Below, one piece after another: positions 25,264 through 33,834 of a DNA stretch of 64,000 nt. The position numbers and the translations under genes were made by a program. Source of the DNA: Rhodospirillaceae bacterium (lineage in GTDB: Bacteria > Pseudomonadota > Alphaproteobacteria > Dongiales > Dongiaceae). Each line of letters opens with the position of its first letter. The stretch's first letter is position 1. The notes below the pieces were generated by a model. The model ran no database searches and was not told where the DNA came from. It saw only the letters and a program-made list of their open reading frames with translations. Where the stretch lies: assembly GCA_016712715.1 (NCBI GenBank), contig JADJQM010000001.1, positions 1,383,001-1,447,000 on the forward strand, in the 5' to 3' direction.

Positions 25264-26390
25264 GCGCGCGCAGTGATTTCCTGGTGATCGGTGCCGGCGT
25301 GTCCGGTGCCGCCGCCGCCGCTGAACTGGCCGCGGCCGGGTCAACCACCCTGATCGAGATGGAGGAGCGGCCGGGCTATCACAGCTCGGGTCGTTCAGCA
25401 GCACTCTACACGCCGAATTACGGCCCGGCCGCTGTCCGCGCGATCATCGCCGCCAGTGCCGAATTCTATCGCAATCCACCTGCTGGGTTTACCGATCACC
25501 CCCTCCTGACGCCGCGCCAGGCCATGTCTTTCGTGCCCGCCGGGCATGAGGCCAAGATTGATGAGTTCATGGCAGCTGCCACGCCGGAAACGCCGCTGGT
25601 CGAGATCTCGCCCGACCAGGCCTGCAAGCTGGCGCCGCTCCTGCGCCGCGAGGCCGTCGCCCGCGCCTCGCTCGACCCCCATGTCATGGATATGGATGCG
25701 ACGGCAATTCACCAGGGGTTCCTGAAGCTGCTGAAGCATCGGAGCGGGGCGGTCTTCACCGACCACCGGGTGGTCGCGGTCGACCGGGCCAATGGCCTGT
25801 GGCGCGCCGCGACCTCAACGGGTGCCGTGTTCGAGGCACCGATCCTCGTCAATGCAGGCGGCGCCTGGGCCGATGAGATTGGGCAGATGGCTGGTCTGCG
25901 GCCGATCGGGCTGCAACCCATGCGGCGGACCGCCATCATCATCGCCAGCGATCCCGCGCTGGCCCCGGCCAACATGCCGGCCGTCGATGACGGCGCCACG
26001 GAAGCCTATGTGAAATTGGATGCCGGCAGGCTGATGGCGTCGCTGGGCGACGCGACGCCGAGCCCACCCTGCGATGCACAGCCGGAAGATCTCGACATAG
26101 CGCTGATCGTCGACTGGTTGGAGCGCAACACCCATCTCACCGTGCGGCGCATCGAACATAGCTGGGCGGGCCTGCGCAGTTTCGTAGCGGATCATTGCCC
26201 GGTCGTGGGCATCGATCGCGACAGCGAGGGCTTCTTCTGGCTCGCCGGCCAAGGCGGCTACGGCATCATGCTGGCGGCTGCCCTGGGCCGCATCACGCGC
26301 AATCTGCTGGTTGAGGGCGAACTGCCAGCCGATCTGCTGGCGCGGGGCCTCAGTCAAGCCACCCTGGCTCCGGACCGATGCCGTGCCTGA
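25260..26390 (+). CDS. D-arginine dehydrogenase-like FAD oxidoreductase
   Basis: 376 residues. FAD-binding FLVIGAGVSGAAAAAELA at the N-terminus, the substrate-region signature GYHSSGRSAALYTPNYG, DMDATAIHQGFL, and WAGLRSFVADHCPVVGID with AGQGGYGIMLAAALG at the end follow the Pseudomonas D-arginine dehydrogenase (DauA) layout closely, including the HSxGRS catalytic-loop histidine. DauA oxidises D-arginine, D-lysine and other cationic D-amino acids to iminoacids. A guanidinobutyrase-like enzyme is encoded 1.1 kb downstream, consistent with arginine-type catabolism. Other D-amino-acid substrates are possible. It overlaps the MATE gene by 4 nt. Confidence 0.85.
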   Translation: MSARSDFLVIGAGVSGAAAAAELAAAGSTTLIEMEERPGYHSSGRSAALYTPNYGPAAVRAIIAASAEFYRNPPAGFTDHPLLTPRQAMSFVPAGHEAKIDEFMAAATPETPLVEISPDQACKLAPLLRREAVARASLDPHVMDMDATAIHQGFLKLLKHRSGAVFTDHRVVAVDRANGLWRAATSTGAVFEAPILVNAGGAWADEIGQMAGLRPIGLQPMRRTAIIIASDPALAPANMPAVDDGATEAYVKLDAGRLMASLGDATPSPPCDAQPEDLDIALIVDWLERNTHLTVRRIEHSWAGLRSFVADHCPVVGIDRDSEGFFWLAGQGGYGIMLAAALGRITRNLLVEGELPADLLARGLSQATLAPDRCRA

Positions 26391-26570
26391 TCCCACCAGA
26401 TTTGCGCTGCGCCAAAACAAGCTTAATTGGTAAACGGCCTTGCGATTTCTTGACCCTTGCAGCCGAAAGGCTTGGCGACAAAGGGTTATCATGGCAGATT
26501 GCGCCGATGGGGTTCCCGGGGGGGAAGCCTAGCTTAACCCCGGGTTGGGGAATGGGGAATTGGAACACAT

Positions 26571-26870
26571 ATGATGAGCGATTTGCACAAAGAGACCGAC
26601 GATCATGCCGATCGGCGCCGCGCCCAACGCTATGTCGTCAATCTGCCGACGGATGTCCTGATCAAAGGGGCGCGGGTTACTTGTCGCCTGGTCGACATCT
26701 CGGAGAATGGCGCGTTGATCGAGACCAGCGGACCCGTCGCCGTGGGCGACAAAGTCTCGGTCGATCTGCCGAAGGTCGGCCCCACCATTGCCACCGTCGT
26801 GCGCGTCAGCCCATCGCATATCGCGATGGCTTTCCCGGGTGCGATTATCATTTCCAGCATCGTCAGATAG
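26571..26870 (+). CDS. PilZ-domain protein
   Basis: 99 residues covering one PilZ domain: RRRAQRYVVNLP supplies the RxxxR motif and VDISENGALIET the D/NxSxxG motif, both of which bind cyclic di-GMP in active members. Nothing else is attached, so it would act as a small receptor or adaptor. The 180-nt gap upstream, after the oxidoreductase gene, shows nothing recognisable. A second PilZ gene lies convergent just downstream. Confidence 0.85.
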   Translation: MMSDLHKETDDHADRRRAQRYVVNLPTDVLIKGARVTCRLVDISENGALIETSGPVAVGDKVSVDLPKVGPTIATVVRVSPSHIAMAFPGAIIISSIVR

Positions 26871-26923
26871 CGGGCAATCCCGCTCCGCCCGAGCTGAAGC
26901 CGTCAAAGCTGAATCCGGGCCGC

Positions 26924-27271
26924 TCACCCAACTTTATTGATGCGGTTCAGTTCTTCCAGAATTTCGGCCACTTCGAATTCGCTCAGCGCCTGGGTGCGGG
27001 GTATTTCGAGATGCAAGCGGCCAGTACCGAGGTTGACCACCACGGCTTCGCGCTTGCGGCGGTAGCGTTCAGGCATCAGGTACATCCGGTCGCCCATGGC
27101 GAACCCCTTGACGTCCGGGGTCATGATGCAGGCGCCGCCTTGCGAGATGTTCTGGTAGTTGGTGATGGCCAAGGTGCGACGATTGTCCTGGTCGTCGAAC
27201 ACCAGCATGGCCGTGCCGCCGAAATCAAAGCGCTTGTGTCGCCGATGGTCCATGGAATTGTCGGCAGCCAT
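26924..27271 (-). CDS. PilZ-domain protein
   Basis: 115 residues from the ATG at 27271 (AAAGGA upstream). The PilZ motifs are HRRHKRFDFGG (RxxxR) and TNYQNISQGGACI (NxSxGG), followed by GDRMYLM and a C-terminal helix (LSEFEVAEILEELNRI). It is only distantly similar to the neighbouring PilZ protein, so the pair is unlikely to be a recent duplication. Confidence 0.82.
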   Translation of the reverse strand: MAADNSMDHRRHKRFDFGGTAMLVFDDQDNRRTLAITNYQNISQGGACIMTPDVKGFAMGDRMYLMPERYRRKREAVVVNLGTGRLHLEIPRTQALSEFEVAEILEELNRINKVG

Positions 27272-27518
27272 GATGGCTATCCTTTCCCAGCCGCAATGCG
27301 TCGCCATTCCCCTGTCGCAAGGATAGGGGCACCGGACGGACGCAGCAAACGATATCGGTCCGATTCGGCGCCGATTTCAGGTGGTTTGGGCGCTTTTCCA
27401 ACCGACCGCTGCGGCGCATCATGACCGGCGCGTTAACGCTGGCAAGGCCGGCAGGTGCCAGCTAAGCTCCGCCGCCAGCGAGTTCTGAACAATCAATGAT
27501 CTTCTGAGGGATGCCAGC

Positions 27519-28475
27519 ATGGCCCTGCGCCGCAAGACCGATATCACCGCCATGACCCAGCCGCGTTATACCGGCATACCCACCTTCATGCGCGTGCCAG
27601 CCGCCACTGATTGGGCGGAGATCGATATCGGCCTCATCGGCGTACCCTATGACGGCGGCGTCACCAACCGCGCCGGCGCCCGCCATGGACCGCGCGAAAT
27701 CCGCAACCAGTCATCGCTGATGCGTACCATTCATCATGTAACCCGCATCAATCCATATGACTTGGTGAGCGTCGCCGACCTCGGCGATGTGCCCTTCCAT
27801 CAGTTGCTGGAACATCCCAAGGCGCTCGACGAGATCGCGGCCTTCTATGACCGGGTGAAGGCGCACAGGATCATCCCGCTTTCGGCCGGTGGCGATCACA
27901 CCATCTCGCTGCCGATCCTCCGCGCGCTGGCCAAGGACGGGCCAGTCGGCATGATCCATATCGATGCGCATACCGATACCTGGGATATGTTCCAGGGATC
28001 AAAGTTCGCCCATGGCTCACCCTTCCGCCGCGCGGTCGAAGAAGGTCTGCTCGATCCCAAGCGCGTCATCCAGATCGGCATCCGCGGCGCCCAGGGCACC
28101 ACCGATGGCTGGGATTTTTCCCTGAAGAGCGGCATGCGTGTCGTGTTCATGGAAGAATTCACCGAGATGGGGGTTCCGGCCGTCATCGCCGAGGCGCGCC
28201 GCATCGTCGGCGCTGACAAGGTCTATCTCAGCTTCGATGTCGACGGGTTGGACCCGATCTATACGCCGGGCACCGGTACGCCGGAGATCGGCGGCATCAC
28301 GACGGTGGAGGCGCTGCAATTGCTGCGCGGCCTGCGCCGGCTCAACTTCATCGGCGGCGACGTGGTCGAGGTGGCGCCACCCTTCGACCTCAGCGGCAAC
28401 ACGGCCCTGGTCGCCGCCACCCTGATGTATGAGATGCTGTGCCTGCTGGCCGAGCAGATCGACGCCACGCGCTGA
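27519..28475 (+). CDS. Agmatinase-family ureohydrolase, guanidinobutyrase-like
   Basis: 318 residues of the arginase/agmatinase fold. The dinuclear Mn ligands are in GGDHTIS, HIDAHTDTW and SFDVDGLDP. The N-terminus (YTGIPTFMRVP, DIGLIGVPYDGGVTNRAGARHGPREIRNQSSLMR) and the PFDLSGNTALVAATLMYEMLCLLAE end follow Pseudomonas guanidinobutyrase/guanidinopropionase rather than agmatinase. The reaction would give urea and GABA or a related amine. Together with the D-arginine dehydrogenase-like gene it suggests a dehydrogenase-transamination style arginine route, though the middle steps are not in the window. An upstream in-frame ATG at 27519 is used; a start at 27552 (MTQPRYTG) is possible. Confidence 0.88.
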   Translation: MALRRKTDITAMTQPRYTGIPTFMRVPAATDWAEIDIGLIGVPYDGGVTNRAGARHGPREIRNQSSLMRTIHHVTRINPYDLVSVADLGDVPFHQLLEHPKALDEIAAFYDRVKAHRIIPLSAGGDHTISLPILRALAKDGPVGMIHIDAHTDTWDMFQGSKFAHGSPFRRAVEEGLLDPKRVIQIGIRGAQGTTDGWDFSLKSGMRVVFMEEFTEMGVPAVIAEARRIVGADKVYLSFDVDGLDPIYTPGTGTPEIGGITTVEALQLLRGLRRLNFIGGDVVEVAPPFDLSGNTALVAATLMYEMLCLLAEQIDATR

Positions 28476-28481
28476 GCCCGG

Positions 28482-30125
28482 CTAGCCCGCGAACCCCGCC
28501 GACCGATGCACCTCCCTGCCACCCAGCAGGGTGAGGTCGACCTGCGTCTCGCCGATCTCATAGGGATCGACCGCGAAGATGTCGCGGTCGAGAATGATGA
28601 GGTCGGCATGCTTGCCCGCCGTCAATGAGCCGGTCTCGTCGGCGCGCCAGGCGGCCGCGGCGGGCAGCGTGGTGTAGCCGCGCACGACCTGCTCGACCGT
28701 CATCCGTTCCTGTTCCTGGAACACCGGATAATCCCTTGGCATATGAGGCGGCTGGCGTGTGATCGCGGTCTGCATGATCGGGAAGGGATTGAGGGTCGAA
28801 ACACCCCAGTCGCTGCTGACCGCGTAGGGAGCGCCGCTGTCGACGATCGTGCGCCAGGGATACATCCAGCGGCCGCGCTCGGCACCGATGAAGGGCAGCG
28901 CCACCTCGGTCACCGAGGGTTCGCAACGCGCCCAGAGGGGCTGCATGTTGGTGACGACACCAAGATCACGCAGTCGCGGGATGTCATCAGGATGGATCAC
29001 CTGGACATGGGCCAGTTGATGAAGACTGGGCCAGGCGCCATTGATCTGGCGCGCGATTTCGATGCGGTCCAACGCCACGCGGGTGGCTCGGTCGCCGATG
29101 ACATGGATGTGGAGCTGGAAACGCGCTGCGTCGAAGGCTACGAACAGGTCCTTGAGATGATCCTCGTCGAACATGATCGGCGCATTGCCGCCTTGCGCGT
29201 CGGCATAATCCTCGATCATCGCCGCCGTGCGGTTTTCGATGACGCCATCCAGGAAGAACTTCGCCGAATGAACGCCGATAATGTCGGAATGATAGTCGCG
29301 GCGCAGCGCCTCCAGGCGGCCGACCGCGTCCTTGACGGATTCCGTGGGAAACACCTTGGCCGTGGCGCGCAGGCGCACCGAGAGTTCGCCCGCCTCCTCC
29401 AATCCGCGATGGACCTTCATGTGCCGTGCGCAGATCATCGCATCGAGCATGCCAGTGATGCCATGGGTGTTGCATAGTTTCTGCCCATAGCGGACGCCGG
29501 CGGCATAGGTGTCGAGCGCCTTCTTGGGCATGCGGGCGCGGACCCAATCGATGGCGTCCTCATAGATAAGGCCCGTCGGTACACCTGCCGCGTCACGCAC
29601 GAAGGAACCGCCGGCCGGGTCAGCGACACCGGCATCGAGGCCGATCATCTCGCAGGCCTTGGAATTGATGGCGGCGTTATGACCATCGGAAGCGTAGATG
29701 AAGAGCGGCCGGTCCGGCACCGCCGCATCGAGTGCCGCACGGTCGAGATTGTGGGCGCCGAAGATGCCGGAATACCAGCCCGTGCCGTGGACCCAGAGCT
29801 CGTTGGTTTCCTTGGCAAAGGCGCGCAGGGTCTGCTGCAACTGCTCGATGGTTCGTGCCTCCTCCAGATTGACGCTGGTGGAGAAGCCGGTGCCGCTGTC
29901 CTGAAGATGGATATGGGTGTCCTGAAAGCCAGGCAGAACCAGCTTGCCGCCCGCATTCACGGTGCGGGTGCGGCCATTCCCCAGCGCCTTTATCTCGTCA
30001 TTGCTGCCGATGGCGACAATCCGACCGCCGCGCGATGCCAGCGCCTGGGCGCGCGGCTGCAGCGGATCCATGGTGCGGATATCGCCATTGATGACGAGAA
30101 GATCGGGTGCCGCAAACTGGGTCAT
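28482..30125 (-). CDS. YtcJ-type amidohydrolase (Amidohydro_3 family)
   Basis: 547 residues from the ATG at 30125 (GCAGGATC just upstream). Metal-binding HIHL near residue 85 (GFQDTHIHLQDSG), LHIHVIGDRATRVALD, QLAHVQVIHPDD and SSDWGVSTLNP, then a C-terminal GSLTAGKHADLIILDRD match the family that includes N-substituted formamide deformylase and YtcJ. A zinc site in the TIM barrel hydrolyses a C-N bond, but substrates of most members are unknown. It ends 7 nt from the convergent ureohydrolase gene, and lies 77 nt downstream of the DUF1826 gene on the same strand, so it might be read from the Zur-type promoter. Confidence 0.88.
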   Translation of the reverse strand: MTQFAAPDLLVINGDIRTMDPLQPRAQALASRGGRIVAIGSNDEIKALGNGRTRTVNAGGKLVLPGFQDTHIHLQDSGTGFSTSVNLEEARTIEQLQQTLRAFAKETNELWVHGTGWYSGIFGAHNLDRAALDAAVPDRPLFIYASDGHNAAINSKACEMIGLDAGVADPAGGSFVRDAAGVPTGLIYEDAIDWVRARMPKKALDTYAAGVRYGQKLCNTHGITGMLDAMICARHMKVHRGLEEAGELSVRLRATAKVFPTESVKDAVGRLEALRRDYHSDIIGVHSAKFFLDGVIENRTAAMIEDYADAQGGNAPIMFDEDHLKDLFVAFDAARFQLHIHVIGDRATRVALDRIEIARQINGAWPSLHQLAHVQVIHPDDIPRLRDLGVVTNMQPLWARCEPSVTEVALPFIGAERGRWMYPWRTIVDSGAPYAVSSDWGVSTLNPFPIMQTAITRQPPHMPRDYPVFQEQERMTVEQVVRGYTTLPAAAAWRADETGSLTAGKHADLIILDRDIFAVDPYEIGETQVDLTLLGGREVHRSAGFAG

Positions 30126-30202
30126 GATCCTGCCTATTATACATGCGCACAAGAAGTCAGGATCAGATCAGGTCGGCGGATGAAAGACAATCCCCTGCCT
30201 GA

Positions 30203-30835
30203 CTAGGGACGCCAGAGTTCGGGTGATGCCGCCGATTCAGGATCGATGGCGCAGAGCAGGCGCGTTTCGCCCGAGCCGGCAATTGGCGGCGAGCGATGCA
30301 CGATGCCCATATCCTCCGCCGCAAGGCTGCCTTTGAAGATCGCAACCTCTTGCGGCAGCAGAGCGAGAAGATTGCCGCTGAAGGCCCGCTGCTGCTGCAA
30401 GGCGGCAGCAGAATCGGCTGGCACGACCCATTGGGTGCCGGCGCCGCGATAGGTGGTCACGAGCCTCGCCGGGACGCGGTCGCGGTGGAATTTCCAGCAA
30501 GCATCGCCGGTGATGACATCGAGGCGGATATCAATGGCCGGTGCTGCCATGATCATTGAAAAGCGGATCGCCAATTGCGCGATATCGGCAAGCAGGCTGC
30601 GCCTCTCATCAATCTGCGTCACGGCGCTCTTGTCGAAAACATGGCACAAGGCGGGGACAATGTCGGTGCTGGACGCCAGGATACGCCCACGGGGCAAGAC
30701 GCCGGCATCCTGACCCGCGATCCAATCGGATAGTTGAGGCGGCAAGGTGCGTCGCCAGATGGCGAGGGCCACCTCATGATCACGAATTCGATCGAGCACG
30801 TCGAGCCGTGCCCCGGCAACAATCAAGGGGGTCAT
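30203..30835 (-). CDS. DUF1826 protein, probable zinc-starvation response member
   Basis: 210 residues. The family hallmark is ACWKFHRDRVPARLVTTYRGAGTQWV near the middle, with His residues that could hold a metal. DUF1826 genes are commonly found in Zur regulons next to COG0523 GTPases. Its start overlaps the stop of the 84-residue gene (ATGA), and that unit has a Zur-type palindrome in front, which supports zinc control. The molecular function is unknown. Confidence 0.88.
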   Translation of the reverse strand: MTPLIVAGARLDVLDRIRDHEVALAIWRRTLPPQLSDWIAGQDAGVLPRGRILASSTDIVPALCHVFDKSAVTQIDERRSLLADIAQLAIRFSMIMAAPAIDIRLDVITGDACWKFHRDRVPARLVTTYRGAGTQWVVPADSAAALQQQRAFSGNLLALLPQEVAIFKGSLAAEDMGIVHRSPPIAGSGETRLLCAIDPESAASPELWRP

Positions 30836-31086
30836 TGCATCAGCGTGCGGATCGGTTGGTCATCGCGATCGGCGAGCACTTCGCGCGCAAGACGGCTCAG
30901 CATGTCGGCGGCTCTCTCATGCCCATAGGCACGTACCAGGCGCGGCATCAGTTCGACCAGCAGCACGGCAGTCAGTGTTTCCGACGGCACGGCAGCCCGC
31001 TCGCTGCGCTGGAGCGCGGCCGTGATCAACTCTCGCGCAGTCGCGAACAATGGCGGCAGTTCCACTTGGGTCGTTGGCGTCTTCAT
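30832..31086 (-). CDS. Small protein, first gene of a Zur-type operon
   Basis: 84 residues, mostly helical (FATARELITAALQRSERAAV, LTAVLLVELMPRLVRAYGHERAADMLSRLAREV), no cysteines, no signal peptide. I do not recognise the family. It is translationally coupled to the DUF1826 gene and directly follows the palindrome at 31101-31127, so it is probably made under zinc limitation. Confidence 0.75.
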   Translation of the reverse strand: MKTPTTQVELPPLFATARELITAALQRSERAAVPSETLTAVLLVELMPRLVRAYGHERAADMLSRLAREVLADRDDQPIRTLMQ

Positions 31087-31100
31087 TGGGCCTCGCTAGC

Positions 31101-31127
31101 TTGTTTGATATGTTATAACATAACAAA
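31101..31127 (-). promoter_or_regulatory. Zur-type operator
   Basis: A perfect 12-bp palindrome ATGTTATAACAT (31110-31121) sits inside outer arms TTTG and CAAA, 15 nt upstream of the small gene and DUF1826. ATGTTATAACAT-type centres are the known recognition pattern of alphaproteobacterial Zur. It would overlap the promoter and block transcription when zinc is plentiful. Confidence 0.82.
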
Positions 31128-31167
31128 CTATAGAAACAAGCCGCCCGCTGGGGACGCCAGCGACGCG

Positions 31168-32109
31168 TTACCGCCGCAGCGAGAGGTTGGCGCCGATGCC
31201 GATGTCGGCGCAGATTTCGCGCGTAAGATCCGCGCGGTTGAGCGAATAGAAGTGGAACTGGCGCACACCGAATTTCATCAATGCGCGGCATTGGTCGGCG
31301 GCGATGTCGATGGCGATGCGCGCAGCGGTGTCTTCATCGCGGCCGGCCAGGCGAGCACGGATGCTGTCGGGAATATGCGCGCCACAGGCCGCGGCGATGC
31401 CGGCGGTCTTCTCCAGGCTGCGGATGGGCAGGATGCCCGGAATGATCGGCACGTTGATGCCGGCGCGCGTGGCGCGATCCAGGAAGCGCTTGTAGCAATC
31501 GACATCGAAGAAGAATTGCGTGATGGCACGGCTCGCCCCCGCATCGATCTTGCGCTTCAGGTGATCGAGGTCAGCTTGTGCGCTCTGCGCCTGCGGATGC
31601 ACTTCAGGATAGGCTGCGACGCTGATGTCGAAAGGGTGCAGGCGGCACAGGCCCGCCACCAGATCGTCGGCATAGGCATAGCCATCCGGCGACGGGGTGT
31701 AGCCGGCGGCAATCCCTGCGGCGGGGTCACCGCGCAAGGCGACGAGCCGGTTGATGCCGGCCTGCCAATAGGAATCGGCGATGGCGTCGATCTCGGCGCG
31801 GCTGCCACCGACGCAGGTGAGATGGGCCGCCGCCGGCACACCCGAGCGCGCCTGCAGTTCGGAAACGAGGGCGCGGGTCTGATCACGGGTCGATCCGCCG
31901 GCGCCGTAGGTGACTGAGACGAAGCGCGGCCCCAGGGCCGTGAGCTCATCCGCCGCCTGCCAGAATGCGGTCGCCAGGGAGGATTGCTTGGGCGGGAAGA
32001 ACTCGAAGCTCACCGAGAGGCCCGGGTCGCGCGTCTGGCGGGCCGCATGGCGCAACCGGGCGATCTCCTCAAAGCGATCCTGCGGTCCGCGGCGGTCGAT
32101 CATGTTCAT
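31168..32109 (-). CDS. metF: 5,10-methylenetetrahydrofolate reductase
   Basis: 313 residues of the MTHFR barrel: VSFEFFPPKQ with the catalytic Glu, FVSVTYGAGGSTRDQT, AHLTCVGGSR, INRLVALRGDP, SVAAYPEVHPQA, KIDAGASRAITQFFFD and FHFYSLNRADLT. It makes 5-methyl-THF for methionine synthesis using FAD and NAD(P)H. In this window it also connects to the folate-linked C1 units from TMAO and methylamine breakdown and to B12-dependent methionine synthase through the neighbouring cobalamin genes. It is transcribed toward the Zur operon. Confidence 0.96.
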   Translation of the reverse strand: MNMIDRRGPQDRFEEIARLRHAARQTRDPGLSVSFEFFPPKQSSLATAFWQAADELTALGPRFVSVTYGAGGSTRDQTRALVSELQARSGVPAAAHLTCVGGSRAEIDAIADSYWQAGINRLVALRGDPAAGIAAGYTPSPDGYAYADDLVAGLCRLHPFDISVAAYPEVHPQAQSAQADLDHLKRKIDAGASRAITQFFFDVDCYKRFLDRATRAGINVPIIPGILPIRSLEKTAGIAAACGAHIPDSIRARLAGRDEDTAARIAIDIAADQCRALMKFGVRQFHFYSLNRADLTREICADIGIGANLSLRR

Positions 32110-32162
32110 GCTGGCGGCTCCGGGCTGATATGAGCAACGCGAAGGGCAGCATAACAGATTCT

Positions 32163-32178
32163 AGATATAATGATATCT
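32163..32178 (-). promoter_or_regulatory. Palindrome in the metF promoter region
   Basis: AGATAT-AATG-ATATCT, a perfect 6-bp inverted repeat with a 4-nt spacer, lies 54 nt upstream of metF in an unusually AT-rich stretch (about 32150-32230). It may be an operator for a methionine-cycle regulator; the 122-nt gap is otherwise too short for a SAM riboswitch. Confidence 0.4.
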
Positions 32179-32231
32179 TTATGTTATTTGAACGAATGTA
32201 TCATTGCGGACACTTAATCCATATATTGCAG

Positions 32232-33443
32232 TTATTTAGGTTTCTGGGCGGCGAAGACGGTGACCGGGAGGGCCGCCCGCCAGGCGTCAAAGTCACCCAA
32301 GGGCTTGGCCTGGGAGACGCTGATCCGGGTCAGCTCGCCACCGATTTTCCCTTGCCAGGAAACCAGCAGCATCTCGCTCTGGACCGTGACCGCATTGGCG
32401 ACCAGCCGACCGCCGGGCCTCAGCGCCGCCCAGCAGAGATCGAGCACACCCGGTTCCGTGACACCGCCGCCAATGAAAATCGCATCCGGTGTCGGCAGAT
32501 CCTTGAGCGCTGCCGGTGCCGCGCCGGCCACCAGTTCGAGGGCCGGCACGCCCAGCGTCAGGCTGTTGGCGCGGATGAGCTGCTGCCGGCCGGTATCGGC
32601 CTCGATGGCGATGGCGCGGCAGGTGGGATGCGCGCGCATCCATTCGATGCCGATCGACCCGCAGCCCGCCCCAACATCCCACAGCAATTCGCCAGGGCAT
32701 GGGGCGAGGCGCGCCAAGGTCACCGAACGGACGTCGCGCTTGGTGAGCTGTCCGTCATTCTGATAGGCGTCATCGGGAAGCCCGGCCAGGGTCGAGAGCG
32801 GCCGCGCTTCCTCATCAGCCCTGCATTCGACGGCAACGAGGTTGAGCGCTGCCGCTTCTGCCATGGTCCAATCCTTGGCAACGCCGTCGATGCGGCGTTC
32901 TTTCGCGCCGCCCATATGTTCCAGCGCCGTCAGGTGGCTGAGGCCGAAGCCGCGACCGGTCAGCAGCTTGGCGATGGCCGCCGGCGATGTGCCGTCATGG
33001 CTGAGGATGAATAGCCGCGCACCGTCATGGAGATGAAGATTGAGGACCTCCAATGGCCGTCCATGAATGGTAAGCAGTGCCACATCCTGCAGCGCCCAAC
33101 CCATCCGCGCAGCGGCGAGGGAAAAGGATGAGGGGGCGGGAAGTACATGCATCTCGTCCGCCGACACCAGGCGGCTGAGGCTCGCACCCATGCCGAAGAG
33201 CATCGGATCGCCGCTGGCCAGGATACAGACGGGGCTGCCCTTCAAGGCCAGGACCTGGTCAAAGGCGCCCTCGAAGGGTGTGGGCCAAGGCCGGCGCAGG
33301 GCGCTTAGATCGGCCGGCAGCATGGCGAGGTGGCGCTGGCCGCCGAACACGATCTTGGCGGATGTCAACGCCGTGCGCGCCGCTTCGCCCAGTCCCCCAA
33401 GGCCGTCTTCGCCGATGCCGATAACGGTGAGCCAGGCTGCCAT
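32232..33443 (-). CDS. cobL: Precorrin-6Y C5,15-methyltransferase (decarboxylating), CbiE-CbiT fusion
   Basis: 403 residues. The N-terminal part is a tetrapyrrole methylase of the CbiE type (VIGIGEDGLGGLGEAARTAL, FGGQRHLAMLP, CILASGDPMLFGMGASLSRL). From about residue 205 it is CbiT-like with a SAM motif (LLWDVGAGCGSIGIEWMR, AIAIEADTGRQQLI). CobL methylates precorrin-6Y at C5 and C15 and removes the acetate side chain at C12. It is divergent from the riboswitch-led cob genes. Confidence 0.96.
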   Translation of the reverse strand: MAAWLTVIGIGEDGLGGLGEAARTALTSAKIVFGGQRHLAMLPADLSALRRPWPTPFEGAFDQVLALKGSPVCILASGDPMLFGMGASLSRLVSADEMHVLPAPSSFSLAAARMGWALQDVALLTIHGRPLEVLNLHLHDGARLFILSHDGTSPAAIAKLLTGRGFGLSHLTALEHMGGAKERRIDGVAKDWTMAEAAALNLVAVECRADEEARPLSTLAGLPDDAYQNDGQLTKRDVRSVTLARLAPCPGELLWDVGAGCGSIGIEWMRAHPTCRAIAIEADTGRQQLIRANSLTLGVPALELVAGAAPAALKDLPTPDAIFIGGGVTEPGVLDLCWAALRPGGRLVANAVTVQSEMLLVSWQGKIGGELTRISVSQAKPLGDFDAWRAALPVTVFAAQKPK

Positions 33444-33584
33444 GCCGCATATCTCTTTGAAAAAGGGGCCGCTTTCGCGCCTGAATACGGCATGGGAGCC
33501 GGCCCGGCAAGGGGTGCGACCGGTTGGAATCCGCGGAAAATCCGCTTCCGCTCCTCTGGCCGCTCCTATAGAAGTGGCCCATTC

Positions 33585-33750
33585 ATCGGTGCCCTTCGGG
33601 GCCTAAGAGGGAACGTGGGAGGGGATGTTTCCCCCAGCCATGGCTGCCCCCGCAACTGTGAGCGGTGAGCCCGTCGCAATCAGCCACTGGATCTGATCCG
33701 GGAAGGCGGCGCCAGGCCAGGACCCGCGAGCCAGGAGACCTGCCGGTGAA
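33585..33750 (+). ncRNA. Cobalamin (AdoCbl) riboswitch
   Basis: The leader of cobG holds the B12 box GCCAGGAGACCTGCC (33730-33744), preceded by the conserved central parts (GTGCCCTTCGGGGCC... near 33589, CCCCCGCAACTGTGAGCGG near 33649, and GCCACTGGATC near 33683 with the GGGAAGG segment near 33700). About 85 nt separate it from the cobG start. It would switch off expression of the cobG operon when adenosylcobalamin is abundant. The rest of the 33444-33834 gap holds the divergent promoters. Confidence 0.94.
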
Positions 33751-33834
33751 CGGGGTTGCGGTTGGATGCATCGGTCGGGGCGTATCGATGCTGTGGCGGT
33801 CAGCCTTTGAGGAAAGGCCCGCTCATTCACCGCG

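Noticed and set aside
23797..25404. Minus-strand open frame of 535 codons
   Set aside because: Antisense to the MATE gene; composition is dominated by His, Gln, Asp and Gly as in shadow frames.
32110..32231. SAM riboswitch upstream of metF
   Set aside because: The gap is short and AT-rich and lacks the conserved SAM-II or SAH core patterns; a protein-binding dyad fits better.
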